Positions 1 to 7,953 of a stretch of 64,000 bases of DNA are shown piece after piece. Source of the DNA: Janthinobacterium sp. ROICE36 (GTDB lineage: Bacteria; Pseudomonadota; Gammaproteobacteria; Burkholderiales; Burkholderiaceae_D). A program made the translations under genes and the position numbers. Location of the stretch: NCBI RefSeq assembly GCF_002869965.1, contig NZ_PEBS01000004.1, positions 1 through 64,000 of the forward strand, given 5' to 3'. The notes beneath the pieces are model-generated. The model was not told the DNA's origin. It worked only from the letters and a program-made list of their open reading frames with translations, and searched no databases. Each line of letters starts with the position of its first letter. Position 1 is the first letter of the stretch.

Positions 1-2
1 CG

Positions 3-1517
3 GCTGTGAAGGGCTTGGGTCATGGCGCTGGCGGTGAGGTGACAGGAATCAACAGTGTACTCAACAGGCGCCTGGCTTTGAAGTAGGGCAAGCTGCGAAT
101 AGGAATATGATCACCCAATTCTAAACAGCTACAGACCCTTGCCACTACGGAGGGTCTATATTCCCAAGTCAAATGGAAAGATGCGCCCGTTGGGCATCCA
201 ACCATGCGTGACAGGGCAATGCAAGCGCTTCATCTGCTAGCTCTTGATCCAATCTTGGAAACGTTGAGTGACCCGAATTCCTATGGGTTCAGGAAAAATC
301 GTTCGACGGCCGACGCTATGTCGCAGATATTCCTCCAGACTTGCCGGAAAGTCTCGGCAAAATGGGTATTGGACGCAGACATTGAGGGATTCTTCGATAA
401 TATCAATCACAACTGGATGATCGAGAATGTCCGCATGGACAAATTGATTTTAAAGAAGTGGTTGAAATCCGGAGTTGTTGACCGGCAGCAATTGATGGCA
501 ACCACAGCTGGAACACCACAGGGTGGCATTATCAGCCCTGCCCTTGCAAATTGGACACTGAACGGCCTCGAATCTGGACTTATGGCGCACCTTAGTGCGA
601 AATTCGGAAAGACAAAGGCGGGAAGGTTAAAAGTCGGAGTAGTTCGATATGCGGACGATTTTGTTGTAACTGGCGCTTCGAAAGAACTGTTGGAGGACGA
701 AATTAGGCCATGGATTGAAGGATTCCTCGCAGTCAGGGGTCTACGACTATCCGTAGCCAAGTCCAAGATCGTGCACATTGATGACGGCTTCGACTTCTTG
801 GGGTGGAACTTCCGAAAATATTCCGGAAAACTGCTCATTAAGCCTAGTAAGAAGAACGTGAAAACGTTCTATGCCAAGCTTAGCAAGACGATCAGTGAAA
901 ACGTTGGGGCAAGGCAAGAGAATCTTATTCGACTGCTGAACCCCATGCTACGAGGTTGGGCGCAGTATCACAGCCCCGTGGTCGCGAAGGAGGCGTTTTC
1001 GGCAATGGAGTCGCTATTGTTCTGGCGGCTCCGTCGGTGGGCTGCACGCAGACATCCGATGAAAAGCAGTGATTGGATACGCCATAGGTACTGGCGCCCG
1101 ATTGAGCTTAGAAGTCAGGTATTTGCAGCGGACGTTGTCACGAAAGAAGGCAGTAAGGGCGTATTGGAAATGTACTCTTTGCCGGGTACAGCCATCGTGC
1201 GTCACACGAAAATCAAAGGGGAGTACCATCCCTATGATCTGCAATGGGAAATGTATGGGGAAACCCTTCGCCAGGAACGTATGTTGAAAAACATGCAGTA
1301 CCGGCGCGAGTGGGCGAGACTTTACCTTGACCAACGTGGCCTGTGCGCAATGTGTGGATACGAGATGGACATGGAAACCGGATGGCATGACCACCACATA
1401 GAATATCGTTTGGCAGGTGGCTCTGATGCCCTAGAAAATCGAGTACTATTGCATCCAAACTGCCATGCTCAAGTGCATAGCCAAAAACTAGAAGTTGTAA
1501 AGCCGGTTCCTGTATAG
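3..1517 (+). pseudogene. Group II intron reverse transcriptase/maturase, frame-disrupted
   Basis: From 204 to 1517 a continuous frame encodes RT motifs: GFRKNRSTADAM (RT2), DADIEGFFDNINH (RT3), GTPQGGIISPALANW (RT4), the catalytic RYADDFVV (RT5), then a maturase X domain and a C-terminal HNH endonuclease (CAMCGYEMD, then DHHIEYRLAGG and HPNCHAQVH). Upstream, the conserved block [17 protein letters not shown] lies in a different frame (148-198). The expected GIPTMRD is broken because one base appears to be missing around 197-200 (ggcatccaacc). Further upstream a weak AVK...TGINSV block (3-59) is again in the 204 frame and is closed by stops at 84 and 108. At least two frame changes therefore separate the N-terminal RT0/RT1 region from the catalytic part. 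It is either a decayed maturase or carries sequencing errors. Confidence 0.8.
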
Positions 1518-1534
1518 GAACTTTTATTATGCTT

Positions 1535-1568
1535 GAGCCGTGTGCGGTGAAAGTCGCACGCACGGTTC
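1535..1568 (+). ncRNA. Group II intron domain V hairpin
   Basis: The sequence reads gagccgtgtgcggtgaaa, then gtcgcacgcacggttc. It folds as a long stem with a GAAA-type tetraloop, the near-invariant catalytic domain V of bacterial group II introns. A domain VI-like stem follows at about 1570-1604 (ggagag pairing with ttctcc). It looks undamaged, in contrast with the maturase frame. Confidence 0.85.
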
Positions 1569-1634
1569 TTAGGGGGGAGAGTTTCCAGTAATGGGATTCT
1601 CCTACCCTACTTCATTACCGAGGTCCCTTTACCC

Positions 1635-2267
1635 ATGAGTCAGCCAGCCGCCGCGAAACGCCTTATCCTGATCGTTGACGATGACCAGCTCCTGTTGGAA
1701 TTCCTCGGCGAAATCCTGCGCCATGCCGGCTACGAGACGGCACTGGCCAATTCGGCCGAAGTGGCGCTGCAAATGGTCGCCCAGCGCGAGCCGGACCTGG
1801 CCTTGCTCGACATCCACATGCCGGGCATGTCCGGTCTGGAACTGGCCAAGCGCCTGCATGGCGAGACGGGCGTGCCGTTCATGTTCCTGTCCGGCAGTGG
1901 CGACAGCGAATCGGGCAAGCAGGCGGCCGCCTACGGCGCCGTCGGCTACGTGGTGAAACCCGTCGATGAAGGCCGCTTGATGCCCGCCTTCGAAGCGGGT
2001 CTGGCGCGCGCCGATGAAATCCGCCAGCTGCGTCGCACCGAGCTGAACCTGAACGCGGCGCTGGCCGCCGGCCGCGAAACGAGTTTGGCCGTGGGTTTGC
2101 TGATGGGCAAGTTCCAGACGGACCGCAACACGGCTTTCGAAGTGCTGCGCGACCATGCCCGCTCCAGCCGCCGCAAGATCAATGAAATCGCCAGCCAGCT
2201 GCTGCTGGCCGAGGAAACCCTGAACGGCTTGCATGGCGCTTTCCTCAACCGCGCGAAAGCCAAGTAA
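1635..2267 (+). CDS. Response regulator with ANTAR RNA-binding output domain
   Basis: This 210-residue cytoplasmic protein has an N-terminal receiver domain (residues about 9-125) with the acidic pocket D15-D17, phosphoacceptor D59 in LALLDIHMPGMSG, S86 and K108. A coiled linker leads to a C-terminal ANTAR domain (about 142-196: AAGRETSLAVGLLMGKF...). In this family phosphorylation promotes dimerisation of ANTAR, which binds tandem hexaloop RNA hairpins and prevents transcription termination (for example NasT, EutV, AmiR). No sensor kinase or NasS-like partner is adjacent; frmA follows 26 bases later. A Shine-Dalgarno-like gagg (1620-1623) sits between the intron 3' end and the ATG, so translation signals survive the intron insertion. 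The targets are unknown. Confidence 0.9.
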   Translation: MSQPAAAKRLILIVDDDQLLLEFLGEILRHAGYETALANSAEVALQMVAQREPDLALLDIHMPGMSGLELAKRLHGETGVPFMFLSGSGDSESGKQAAAYGAVGYVVKPVDEGRLMPAFEAGLARADEIRQLRRTELNLNAALAAGRETSLAVGLLMGKFQTDRNTAFEVLRDHARSSRRKINEIASQLLLAEETLNGLHGAFLNRAKAK

Positions 2268-2293
2268 GCGTTTCAACCATACACAGGACACAC

Positions 2294-3400
2294 ATGAAAA
2301 CCAAAGCAGCGATTGCATGGAAGGCGGGCGCACCGCTGACGATTGAAGAAGTCGACCTGGCCGGCCCGCGCGAGGGCGAGGTATTGGTCGAAATCAAGGC
2401 CACGGGCATTTGCCACACCGATTACTACACCCTGTCGGGCGCCGATCCGGAAGGCATCTTCCCATCCATTCTGGGCCATGAAGGCGCCGGCATCGTCGTC
2501 GACGTGGGCCCGGGCGTGAAAAGCCTGAAAAAGGATGACCACGTCATCCCCCTGTACACGCCGGAATGCCGCCAGTGCAAATTCTGCCTGTCGCAAAAAA
2601 CGAACTTGTGCCAGTCGATCCGTTCGACGCAGGGCCGCGGCCTGATGCCGGACGCGACCTCGCGCTTTTCCATCGACGGCAAACCCATTTTCCATTACAT
2701 GGGCACGTCCACCTTCTCGAACTACATCGTCGTGCCGGAAATTGCCCTGGCGAAGATCCGCGAAGACGCGCCGTTCGACAAGGTTTGCTACATCGGTTGC
2801 GGCGTGACGACAGGCGTGGGCGCCGTATTGTTCACGGCCAAGGTCGAGGCGGGCGCCAACGTGGTGGTGTTCGGCCTGGGCGGCATCGGCTTGAACGTGA
2901 TCCAGGCAGCCAAGATGGTGGGCGCCGATAAAATCATCGGCGTGGACATCAACCCCGCGCGCCAGGCCATCGCGCGCAAGTTCGGCATGACGCATTTCGT
3001 CAACGCCAACGAGGTGGACAACGTGGTTGACACCATCGTGCAGCTGACGGACGGCGGCGCCGACTACAGTTTTGAATGTATCGGCAACACCACCACCATG
3101 CGCCAGTCGCTCGAGTGCTGCCACAAGGGCTGGGGCCAGTCCATCATCATCGGCGTGGCCGCAGCCGGCCAGGAAATCTCCACCCGTCCATTCCAGCTGG
3201 TGACGGGGCGCGTGTGGAAAGGTTCCGCCTTCGGCGGCGCACGGGGCCGCACTGACGTGCCGAAGATCGTCGACTGGTATATGGAAGGCAAGCTCAATAT
3301 CGACGACCTGATCACGCACCGTTTGAAACTGGACGATATCAACCAGGGCTTCGACTTGATGAAGAGCGGCGAATCGATTCGCTCCGTCGTACTGTACTGA
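2294..3400 (+). CDS. frmA: S-(hydroxymethyl)glutathione dehydrogenase / class III alcohol dehydrogenase
   Basis: This is a full-length 368-residue zinc-dependent dehydrogenase that oxidises S-hydroxymethylglutathione, the spontaneous adduct of formaldehyde and glutathione, with NAD. Catalytic zinc ligands are C40, H62 (GHEGAG) and C169 (CGVTTG). The four structural-zinc cysteines are C92, C95, C98 and C106. The Rossmann loop GLGGIG is at 194-199, and the class III hallmark GGARGR is near the C terminus. No frmB esterase gene follows; a terminator does. With the ANTAR regulator 26 bases upstream, co-transcription is possible. Confidence 0.95.
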   Translation: MKTKAAIAWKAGAPLTIEEVDLAGPREGEVLVEIKATGICHTDYYTLSGADPEGIFPSILGHEGAGIVVDVGPGVKSLKKDDHVIPLYTPECRQCKFCLSQKTNLCQSIRSTQGRGLMPDATSRFSIDGKPIFHYMGTSTFSNYIVVPEIALAKIREDAPFDKVCYIGCGVTTGVGAVLFTAKVEAGANVVVFGLGGIGLNVIQAAKMVGADKIIGVDINPARQAIARKFGMTHFVNANEVDNVVDTIVQLTDGGADYSFECIGNTTTMRQSLECCHKGWGQSIIIGVAAAGQEISTRPFQLVTGRVWKGSAFGGARGRTDVPKIVDWYMEGKLNIDDLITHRLKLDDINQGFDLMKSGESIRSVVLY

Positions 3401-3428
3401 TTGAAATACGCCGTACCACGGCGTTTTG

Positions 3429-3454
3429 CGGAGGCTGCGGCCTCCGTTTTTTTT
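3429..3454 (+). terminator. Rho-independent terminator after frmA
   Basis: The hairpin cggaggc-tgcg-gcctccg (3429-3446) is followed by eight T. A second hairpin (acgccgt/acggcgt, 3408-3424) precedes it directly, so two stems stand in tandem. Confidence 0.85.
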
Positions 3455-3587
3455 CGTGCGTGATTTGCCATTCATCGCGCAAGCCTGCCGTCCAGGCCAG
3501 CCTTTGTGCAGCCTGTCGCAGCGTGCTGGAGCCGTGAGCCATCCGTCGCTACAGTCAACACTCCACTACTTTTGCGACGAGGCAGCC

Positions 3588-4442
3588 ATGTCCACTTCCC
3601 ACCGTTTGATCCTCAGCCTGGCCGGTATCGTGCTTGGCGGCAGTGCGCTGGCCGTGCAGCCGCCCGAGCCGCCCGCGCCACCGGCCGCACCGGTCGCACC
3701 CAGCAAGAAAATCAATATCTCCATGGGCAGCGGCGATGGCTATGCGCTCGTCGACAGCAGCGAAGATAACGTCACCATGGCAGGCACCGATGTCGATGGC
3801 CAGCAGATCAAGCAGTTGCAGCGTACGCTCAAGGGACATTTCCTGTGGTTCCGCGACCAGGGCAAGGGTTATGTAACGCAGGATGCCGCGCTGCTGGCAC
3901 GCGTGCGCGAGGCCTGGAAGCCGTCGCAGCAGCTGGGCTTGCAGATGAGCGGTCTTGGCAAGCAGATGAGCGAGCATGGCAAGGCGATGGGCGAACTGGG
4001 CAGCAAGATGGGCGCTCATGGCCAGGCGCAGGCGAACGGCGGCACGCGCGACGCGGAGCAGTTGCAAACGCTGGGCCGCCAGCAGCAGGAACTGGGCCGC
4101 AAGCTGGGCGAGGTAGCGCGGCGCCAGGCGCAGGCGGGCACGGAAACGGCGCGCCGCGCGGCCGTGCGCGACATGGAGCGTTTGCAGCAGCAGATGGAAG
4201 ATGCGCAGGACGCCATGGAAGACGGCAACGACCGCATTGCCGCTAAGCAAGAAGTCGAAGCGGCCAAGGCGGACGCGCTGTCGCGCCAGATGGATCAGCG
4301 CGGCAAGCCGATGGAAACCCTGGGCAAGCAAATGGAAGTGCTGGGACGCCAGCAGGAAAAGGCATCGAAAGCGGCCGACAAGACCACGCGCCAGGTGATC
4401 GCCCAGGCGCTCAGCGAAGGCAAGGCCAGGCTGTTGCGCTAG
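3588..4442 (+). CDS. Secreted heptad-repeat, Gln/Met-rich protein of unknown function
   Basis: The start at 3588 gives a clean signal peptide (MSTSHRLILSLAGIVLGGSALA) and a 284-residue product; the frame is open upstream as far as 3426 but that part overlaps the frmA terminator. After a Pro-rich stretch (24-38), a short region (41-110) precedes five seven-residue repeats (LGLQMSG, LGKQMSE, HGKAMGE, LGSKMGA, HGQAQAN; 116-150). Long Gln/Arg/Glu-rich helices follow, likely coiled coil. The repeats resemble the C-terminal extracytoplasmic tails of some M56/BlaR1-like sensors, but no peptidase domain is present. A periplasmic coiled-coil location is inferred; no function can be given. Its stop overlaps the convergent gene 4439-4714 by four bases. 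Confidence 0.7.
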   Translation: MSTSHRLILSLAGIVLGGSALAVQPPEPPAPPAAPVAPSKKINISMGSGDGYALVDSSEDNVTMAGTDVDGQQIKQLQRTLKGHFLWFRDQGKGYVTQDAALLARVREAWKPSQQLGLQMSGLGKQMSEHGKAMGELGSKMGAHGQAQANGGTRDAEQLQTLGRQQQELGRKLGEVARRQAQAGTETARRAAVRDMERLQQQMEDAQDAMEDGNDRIAAKQEVEAAKADALSRQMDQRGKPMETLGKQMEVLGRQQEKASKAADKTTRQVIAQALSEGKARLLR

Positions 4443-4714
4443 GCCTGCTTCCAGGTGGCGGCCACGGCGCGGTATTGCGCCGGCAGTTGCTGCCTGGCCT
4501 CGTCCACGCTGGCATACACCTCATCCTGCAGCGTTTCCCAGTGTGCATCGCAGCTGAAGCGGTAGGCGCGCGCCTCGTCGCCGTAGCGGCACACCGCCAG
4601 GCCATGGATGGCGATGCAGGCGGCGCCATCTTCGGCGGCGACATGGCCGAACGGCAAGTCGGACCAGGCCCAGGCCAGTACGCGGGCGCCGTCGAGGTGA
4701 GTGGGTGGTGTCAT
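4439..4714 (-). CDS. Small conserved hypothetical protein
   Basis: A 91-residue reading from the ATG at 4714 (MTPPTHLDGARVLAWAW...). The frame is open to 4807, but that extension would run through the LexA-type box and promoter of uvrD, so the internal start is preferred. It has no membrane segment or signal peptide. It contains a WSDLPFGHVAAEDG segment and a Trp/Gln-rich C terminus. It is divergent from uvrD and convergent with the heptad-repeat gene. I do not recognise a family. Confidence 0.5.
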   Translation of the reverse strand: MTPPTHLDGARVLAWAWSDLPFGHVAAEDGAACIAIHGLAVCRYGDEARAYRFSCDAHWETLQDEVYASVDEARQQLPAQYRAVAATWKQA

Positions 4715-4778
4715 GGGGATAGGCGGCACTGTGGCGGGACGCCGATTGTAGCGCGCCCATGGAAAACTGGCGCGACCG

Positions 4779-4794
4779 CTGGACAAATGCACAG
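4779..4794 (+). promoter_or_regulatory. Candidate LexA (SOS) box upstream of uvrD
   Basis: The sequence ctggacaaatgcacag matches CTGT-N8-ACAG at seven of eight conserved positions. It lies 31-46 bases before the uvrD ATG and covers the expected -35 position of the TATAAT at 4813, so LexA binding would block the promoter. uvrD is a classical SOS gene in other proteobacteria. The site itself is a prediction. Confidence 0.6.
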
Positions 4795-4812
4795 TATTTT
4801 TAGCCATGCCGG

Positions 4813-4818
4813 TATAAT
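4813..4818 (+). promoter_or_regulatory. uvrD -10 element (TATAAT), possibly leaderless start
   Basis: A perfect TATAAT ends seven bases before the uvrD ATG at 4825. The transcription start would then fall at or next to the initiation codon. No Shine-Dalgarno sequence is seen between them, which fits a leaderless transcript. The -35 region is weak and overlaps the LexA-type box. Confidence 0.45.
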
Positions 4819-4824
4819 CACCGG

Positions 4825-7134
4825 ATGCAAAATCTTCTTCACAACCTCAATCCCGAACAATTGGCTGCCGTCACCTTGCCGGCTCAGCATGCGCTGATCC
4901 TGGCTGGCGCCGGTTCGGGCAAGACCCGCGTGCTGACCACCCGCATCGCGTGGCTGATCCAGACCCAGCAGGTATCGCCGCCCGGCATCCTGGCCGTGAC
5001 CTTCACGAATAAAGCCGCCAAGGAAATGCTCACGCGCCTGTCGGCCATGCTGCCGATCAACACGCGCGGCATGTGGATCGGCACCTTCCACGGCCTGTGC
5101 AACCGCTTGCTGCGCACGCACTACCGCGACGCCGCCTTGCCGCAGACCTTCCAGATCCTCGATTCGCAGGATCAGTTGTCGGTGATCAAGCGCTTGTTGA
5201 AGGCAAATAACATTGACGATGAAAAATTCCCGCCGAAGACGGTGATGTATTTCATCAACAACGCCAAGGACCAGGGCTTGCGCGCCACGGACGTGGAAGC
5301 ATATGACGCGCACGAGCGCAAGATGGTCGAGCTGTACCAGATCTACGACGACCAGTGCCAGCGCGAAGGCGTGGTCGATTTTGCCGAATTGCTGCTGCGC
5401 ACGTACGAATTGCTGAGTCGCAACCAGCCCTTGCGCGAGCACTACCAGGCGCGCTTCCGCCACATTCTGGTGGACGAGTTCCAGGATACGAACAACCTGC
5501 AATACAACTGGCTCAAGTTGCTGGCCGGCCACGGCAGCCGCGATGGCGGCGCCCTGTTTGCCGTCGGCGACGATGACCAGAGCATTTACGCCTTCCGCGG
5601 CGCCAATGTGGGCAATATGAGTGCCTTCGAGCACGAGTTTCAGGTCAAGAACTTGATCAAGCTGGAGCAGAACTATCGCTCGCACGGCCACATCCTTGAC
5701 AGCGCTAACGTGTTGATTGCGAACAATAGCAAGCGCCTGGGCAAGAATCTGCGCACGGACGCGGGCCATGGCGAGCAGGTGCGTGTGTACGAAGCCAGTT
5801 CCGACTTGCAGGAAGCGCAGTGGATCATCGAAGAGGCGAAAAGTCTGATCGCCGACGGTGCCTCGCGCAGTGAAATCGCCATTCTGTACCGCTCGAACGC
5901 GCAGTCGCGCGTGATCGAACATGCGCTGTTTTCAGCCAGCATTCCCTATCACGTGTATGGCGGCCAGCGCTACTTCCAGCGCGCCGAGGTCAAGCACGCG
6001 ATTGCTTACTTGCAATTGATGGACAATCCGCACAACGATTCCGCTTTCTTGCGCGTGGTCAATTTCCCCACGCGTGGCATCGGCATGCGCTCGATCGAGC
6101 AATTGCAGGCCGCGTCGGAGCAGTACGGCATCTCGCTGTACGCGTCCGTGCCCTATGTGGCGGGCAAGGCGGGCAGCGTGCTGGCTGGCTTCGTCAAGCT
6201 GATCGAAGGCGTGCGTTTCGAAACGCAGCAACTGTCGTTGCCGGAAATGGTGCGCGTCGTGCTGGAGGCGAGTACCTTGCTGCAGCATTATCAGAATGAA
6301 AAGGAAGGCGCCGACCGCATTGAAAACCTGGAGCAGATGGTCAGCGCGGCCAGCCAGTTCGTTTCCGAAGAAGGTTTCGGCCAGACTGCACCGGCCCACT
6401 TGGGGCCGGCCGCCCAGGCGCAGTCCGGCGCAGCCGTGGTGAACCAGGATGGCATCGAAATTCTGGATGCCGATGCGCCGCTGCCGGCCGTGATGTCGCC
6501 CCTGTCCGCGTTTTTATCGCACGCGTCGCTGGAAGCAGGCGATAACCAGGCGCAGGCGGGTCAGGATGCGTTGCAGATGATGACCGTGCACTCGGCCAAG
6601 GGCCTGGAATTCGACAACGTCTTCATCACCGGCCTGGAAGAGGGCCTGTTCCCGCACGAAAGCAGTTCGAAGGAAGACAACGGCGTGGAAGAGGAGCGCC
6701 GGCTGATGTACGTGGCCATCACGCGCGCGCGCAAGCGGCTGTACATGAGTTTTTCGCAGACGCGCATGCTGCATGGCCAGACGCGCTACAACATGAAGTC
6801 GCGCTTCTTCGACGAATTGCCGGAAGAAGCGTTGAAATGGCTGTCGCCGAAGGTGCAGGCGAACTGGTTCGGCAACCGCAAGTCGGCCTGGGACGAGGCG
6901 CCGCGCGTGGCCAGCCTGGGTTCGGACAATGCGATTGCGCAAAAGATCGCGCAAAAAACCACGGGCGGAGGCTGGCGCATCGGCGAATCGGTGGCGCACG
7001 CCAAATTCGGCGAAGGCGTGATCGTCAATATCGAAGGCGGTGGCGGCAATGCGCGCGCGCAAATCAATTTCGGCCAGCACGGCATGAAGGTGCTCGATCT
7101 TGGCATCGCCAAACTGGAACGGCTGGGACGCTAA
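4825..7134 (+). CDS. uvrD: DNA helicase II (UvrD/PcrA-type superfamily 1 helicase)
   Basis: This 769-residue 3'-5' ATP-dependent helicase acts in nucleotide excision and mismatch repair. Walker A is GAGSGKT (28-34), motif Ia is VTFTNKAAKEM, motif II is VDEFQDT (about 216), motif III is GDDDQSIYAFRGA, motif IV is LEQNYRS, motif V is MMTVHSAKGLEFDNVFI, and motif VI is EERRLMYVAITRARKRL. A C-terminal Tudor-like segment (VAHAKFGEGVIVN...) marks the UvrD/PcrA class rather than Rep. The start is set by the TATAAT and the absence of upstream coding sequence. A LexA-type box lies upstream, so SOS control is likely. The gene converges on 7166-7951. Confidence 0.95.
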   Translation: MQNLLHNLNPEQLAAVTLPAQHALILAGAGSGKTRVLTTRIAWLIQTQQVSPPGILAVTFTNKAAKEMLTRLSAMLPINTRGMWIGTFHGLCNRLLRTHYRDAALPQTFQILDSQDQLSVIKRLLKANNIDDEKFPPKTVMYFINNAKDQGLRATDVEAYDAHERKMVELYQIYDDQCQREGVVDFAELLLRTYELLSRNQPLREHYQARFRHILVDEFQDTNNLQYNWLKLLAGHGSRDGGALFAVGDDDQSIYAFRGANVGNMSAFEHEFQVKNLIKLEQNYRSHGHILDSANVLIANNSKRLGKNLRTDAGHGEQVRVYEASSDLQEAQWIIEEAKSLIADGASRSEIAILYRSNAQSRVIEHALFSASIPYHVYGGQRYFQRAEVKHAIAYLQLMDNPHNDSAFLRVVNFPTRGIGMRSIEQLQAASEQYGISLYASVPYVAGKAGSVLAGFVKLIEGVRFETQQLSLPEMVRVVLEASTLLQHYQNEKEGADRIENLEQMVSAASQFVSEEGFGQTAPAHLGPAAQAQSGAAVVNQDGIEILDADAPLPAVMSPLSAFLSHASLEAGDNQAQAGQDALQMMTVHSAKGLEFDNVFITGLEEGLFPHESSSKEDNGVEEERRLMYVAITRARKRLYMSFSQTRMLHGQTRYNMKSRFFDELPEEALKWLSPKVQANWFGNRKSAWDEAPRVASLGSDNAIAQKIAQKTTGGGWRIGESVAHAKFGEGVIVNIEGGGGNARAQINFGQHGMKVLDLGIAKLERLGR

Positions 7135-7165
7135 GTTAGCTGCCCCCAGTTTTTTGCTGGTGGGA

Positions 7166-7951
7166 TTACTGCTTGTCCAGCGACACCGTCTTGCTGTCCT
7201 CGGCGGGAACGCCGAAGATCTGGCGGTAGGCGGCGTAGAACGAGCAATGCATGATGATGGTGAGTAGCATCGACAGCGGCATCATCACCTGCATCATCAG
7301 CGGCGTGCGGCCAAAGATGACGGCCAGCAACTGGCTGGTGACGACGCTGATGGCGAACCAGGTGGAAGCGAAGACGATAAAGGCCGACAGCGAACGCCAG
7401 ACGGCGAAAAAGCTGAAGAACAGCGACTTGCCCAGGCCGGTTTTTCGCCAGTAGATCAGCGGCGCGGCAAAGCAGAAGGCCATGGCGGCCGGCACATACA
7501 GCACGATGGCCAGCAGGATGCCCAGGCCCAGGCGCGATTCGGGGATGGCGGTGCGCGCCGCTTCTTCCGACAGTTGCCCGGTGACCAGTTGCCACAGCAA
7601 GCCGTCGTCCACCAGGGTCGAGGCGCCGATGGCAACGATGGCCATCAGGATGTACAGCACGCCCAGGCCCAGCAGGGAAGGAAACGCCGGCTTGCGGAAG
7701 CCCGAGATCAGCAGGCTGGGCAAGACGCGCTTGCCCTGGTCGATATGCAGGCAGCCTTGCACGAAGGCCACGGAAAACACGGGCACCAGGATGACAGGCA
7801 GCAACTGGCCGAGCAGGGGCACGATGCTGACGGCCAGCATGCAGAACATATAGCCGAGAAACAGCATCGACATGCCGCCAGGTTGCTTGCGAAACAGGCC
7901 GAAGCCTTGTTTCACCCATTGCCAACCTGTACTTGCAGGTAATTTTTCCAT
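7166..7951 (-). CDS. BPSS1780-type multi-span membrane protein
   Basis: The product has 261 residues from the ATG at 7951 (MEKLPASTGWQWVKQGFGLFRKQPGGM...). It has five to six hydrophobic helices (about 28-68, 100-118, 145-170, 185-205, 215-240) and the LFRKQP motif typical of a betaproteobacterial family known only as BPSS1780 family membrane protein. The start lies two bases after the thrB stop, so it is translationally coupled to thrB. The open frame runs further upstream but only as antisense shadow of thrB. Inner membrane location; function unknown. Confidence 0.75.
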   Translation of the reverse strand: MEKLPASTGWQWVKQGFGLFRKQPGGMSMLFLGYMFCMLAVSIVPLLGQLLPVILVPVFSVAFVQGCLHIDQGKRVLPSLLISGFRKPAFPSLLGLGVLYILMAIVAIGASTLVDDGLLWQLVTGQLSEEAARTAIPESRLGLGILLAIVLYVPAAMAFCFAAPLIYWRKTGLGKSLFFSFFAVWRSLSAFIVFASTWFAISVVTSQLLAVIFGRTPLMMQVMMPLSMLLTIIMHCSFYAAYRQIFGVPAEDSKTVSLDKQ

Positions 7952-7953
7952 GT

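Larger units (their letters stand above)
1..1610 (+). mobile_element. Group II intron, 3' part (5' end outside window)
   Basis: The segment carries a group II intron reverse transcriptase frame (to 1517) followed by a typical domain V hairpin (1535-1568) and a domain VI stem (about 1570-1604). The sequence ends in cctaccctac at 1601-1610, which fits a bulged branch-point A seven bases from a 3' end of the AY type, so the 3' splice site is placed at 1610/1611 by inference. The 5' catalytic domains lie before the window. The following exon begins ttcattaccgagg and leads directly into the response regulator start at 1635, so the element sits in that gene's 5' untranslated region. The intron-encoded protein is frame-disrupted, so mobility is doubtful, although the ribozyme 3' end looks intact. 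Confidence 0.85.

Noticed and set aside
3408..3454. Two tandem hairpins after frmA as a target of the adjacent ANTAR regulator
   Set aside because: The loops are three to four bases, not hexaloops with the A/G pattern, and the second is a plain terminator at the end of the gene.
4715..4807. Longer N terminus for the small gene 4439-4714
   Set aside because: It would run across the uvrD LexA-type box and promoter and adds no conserved sequence.
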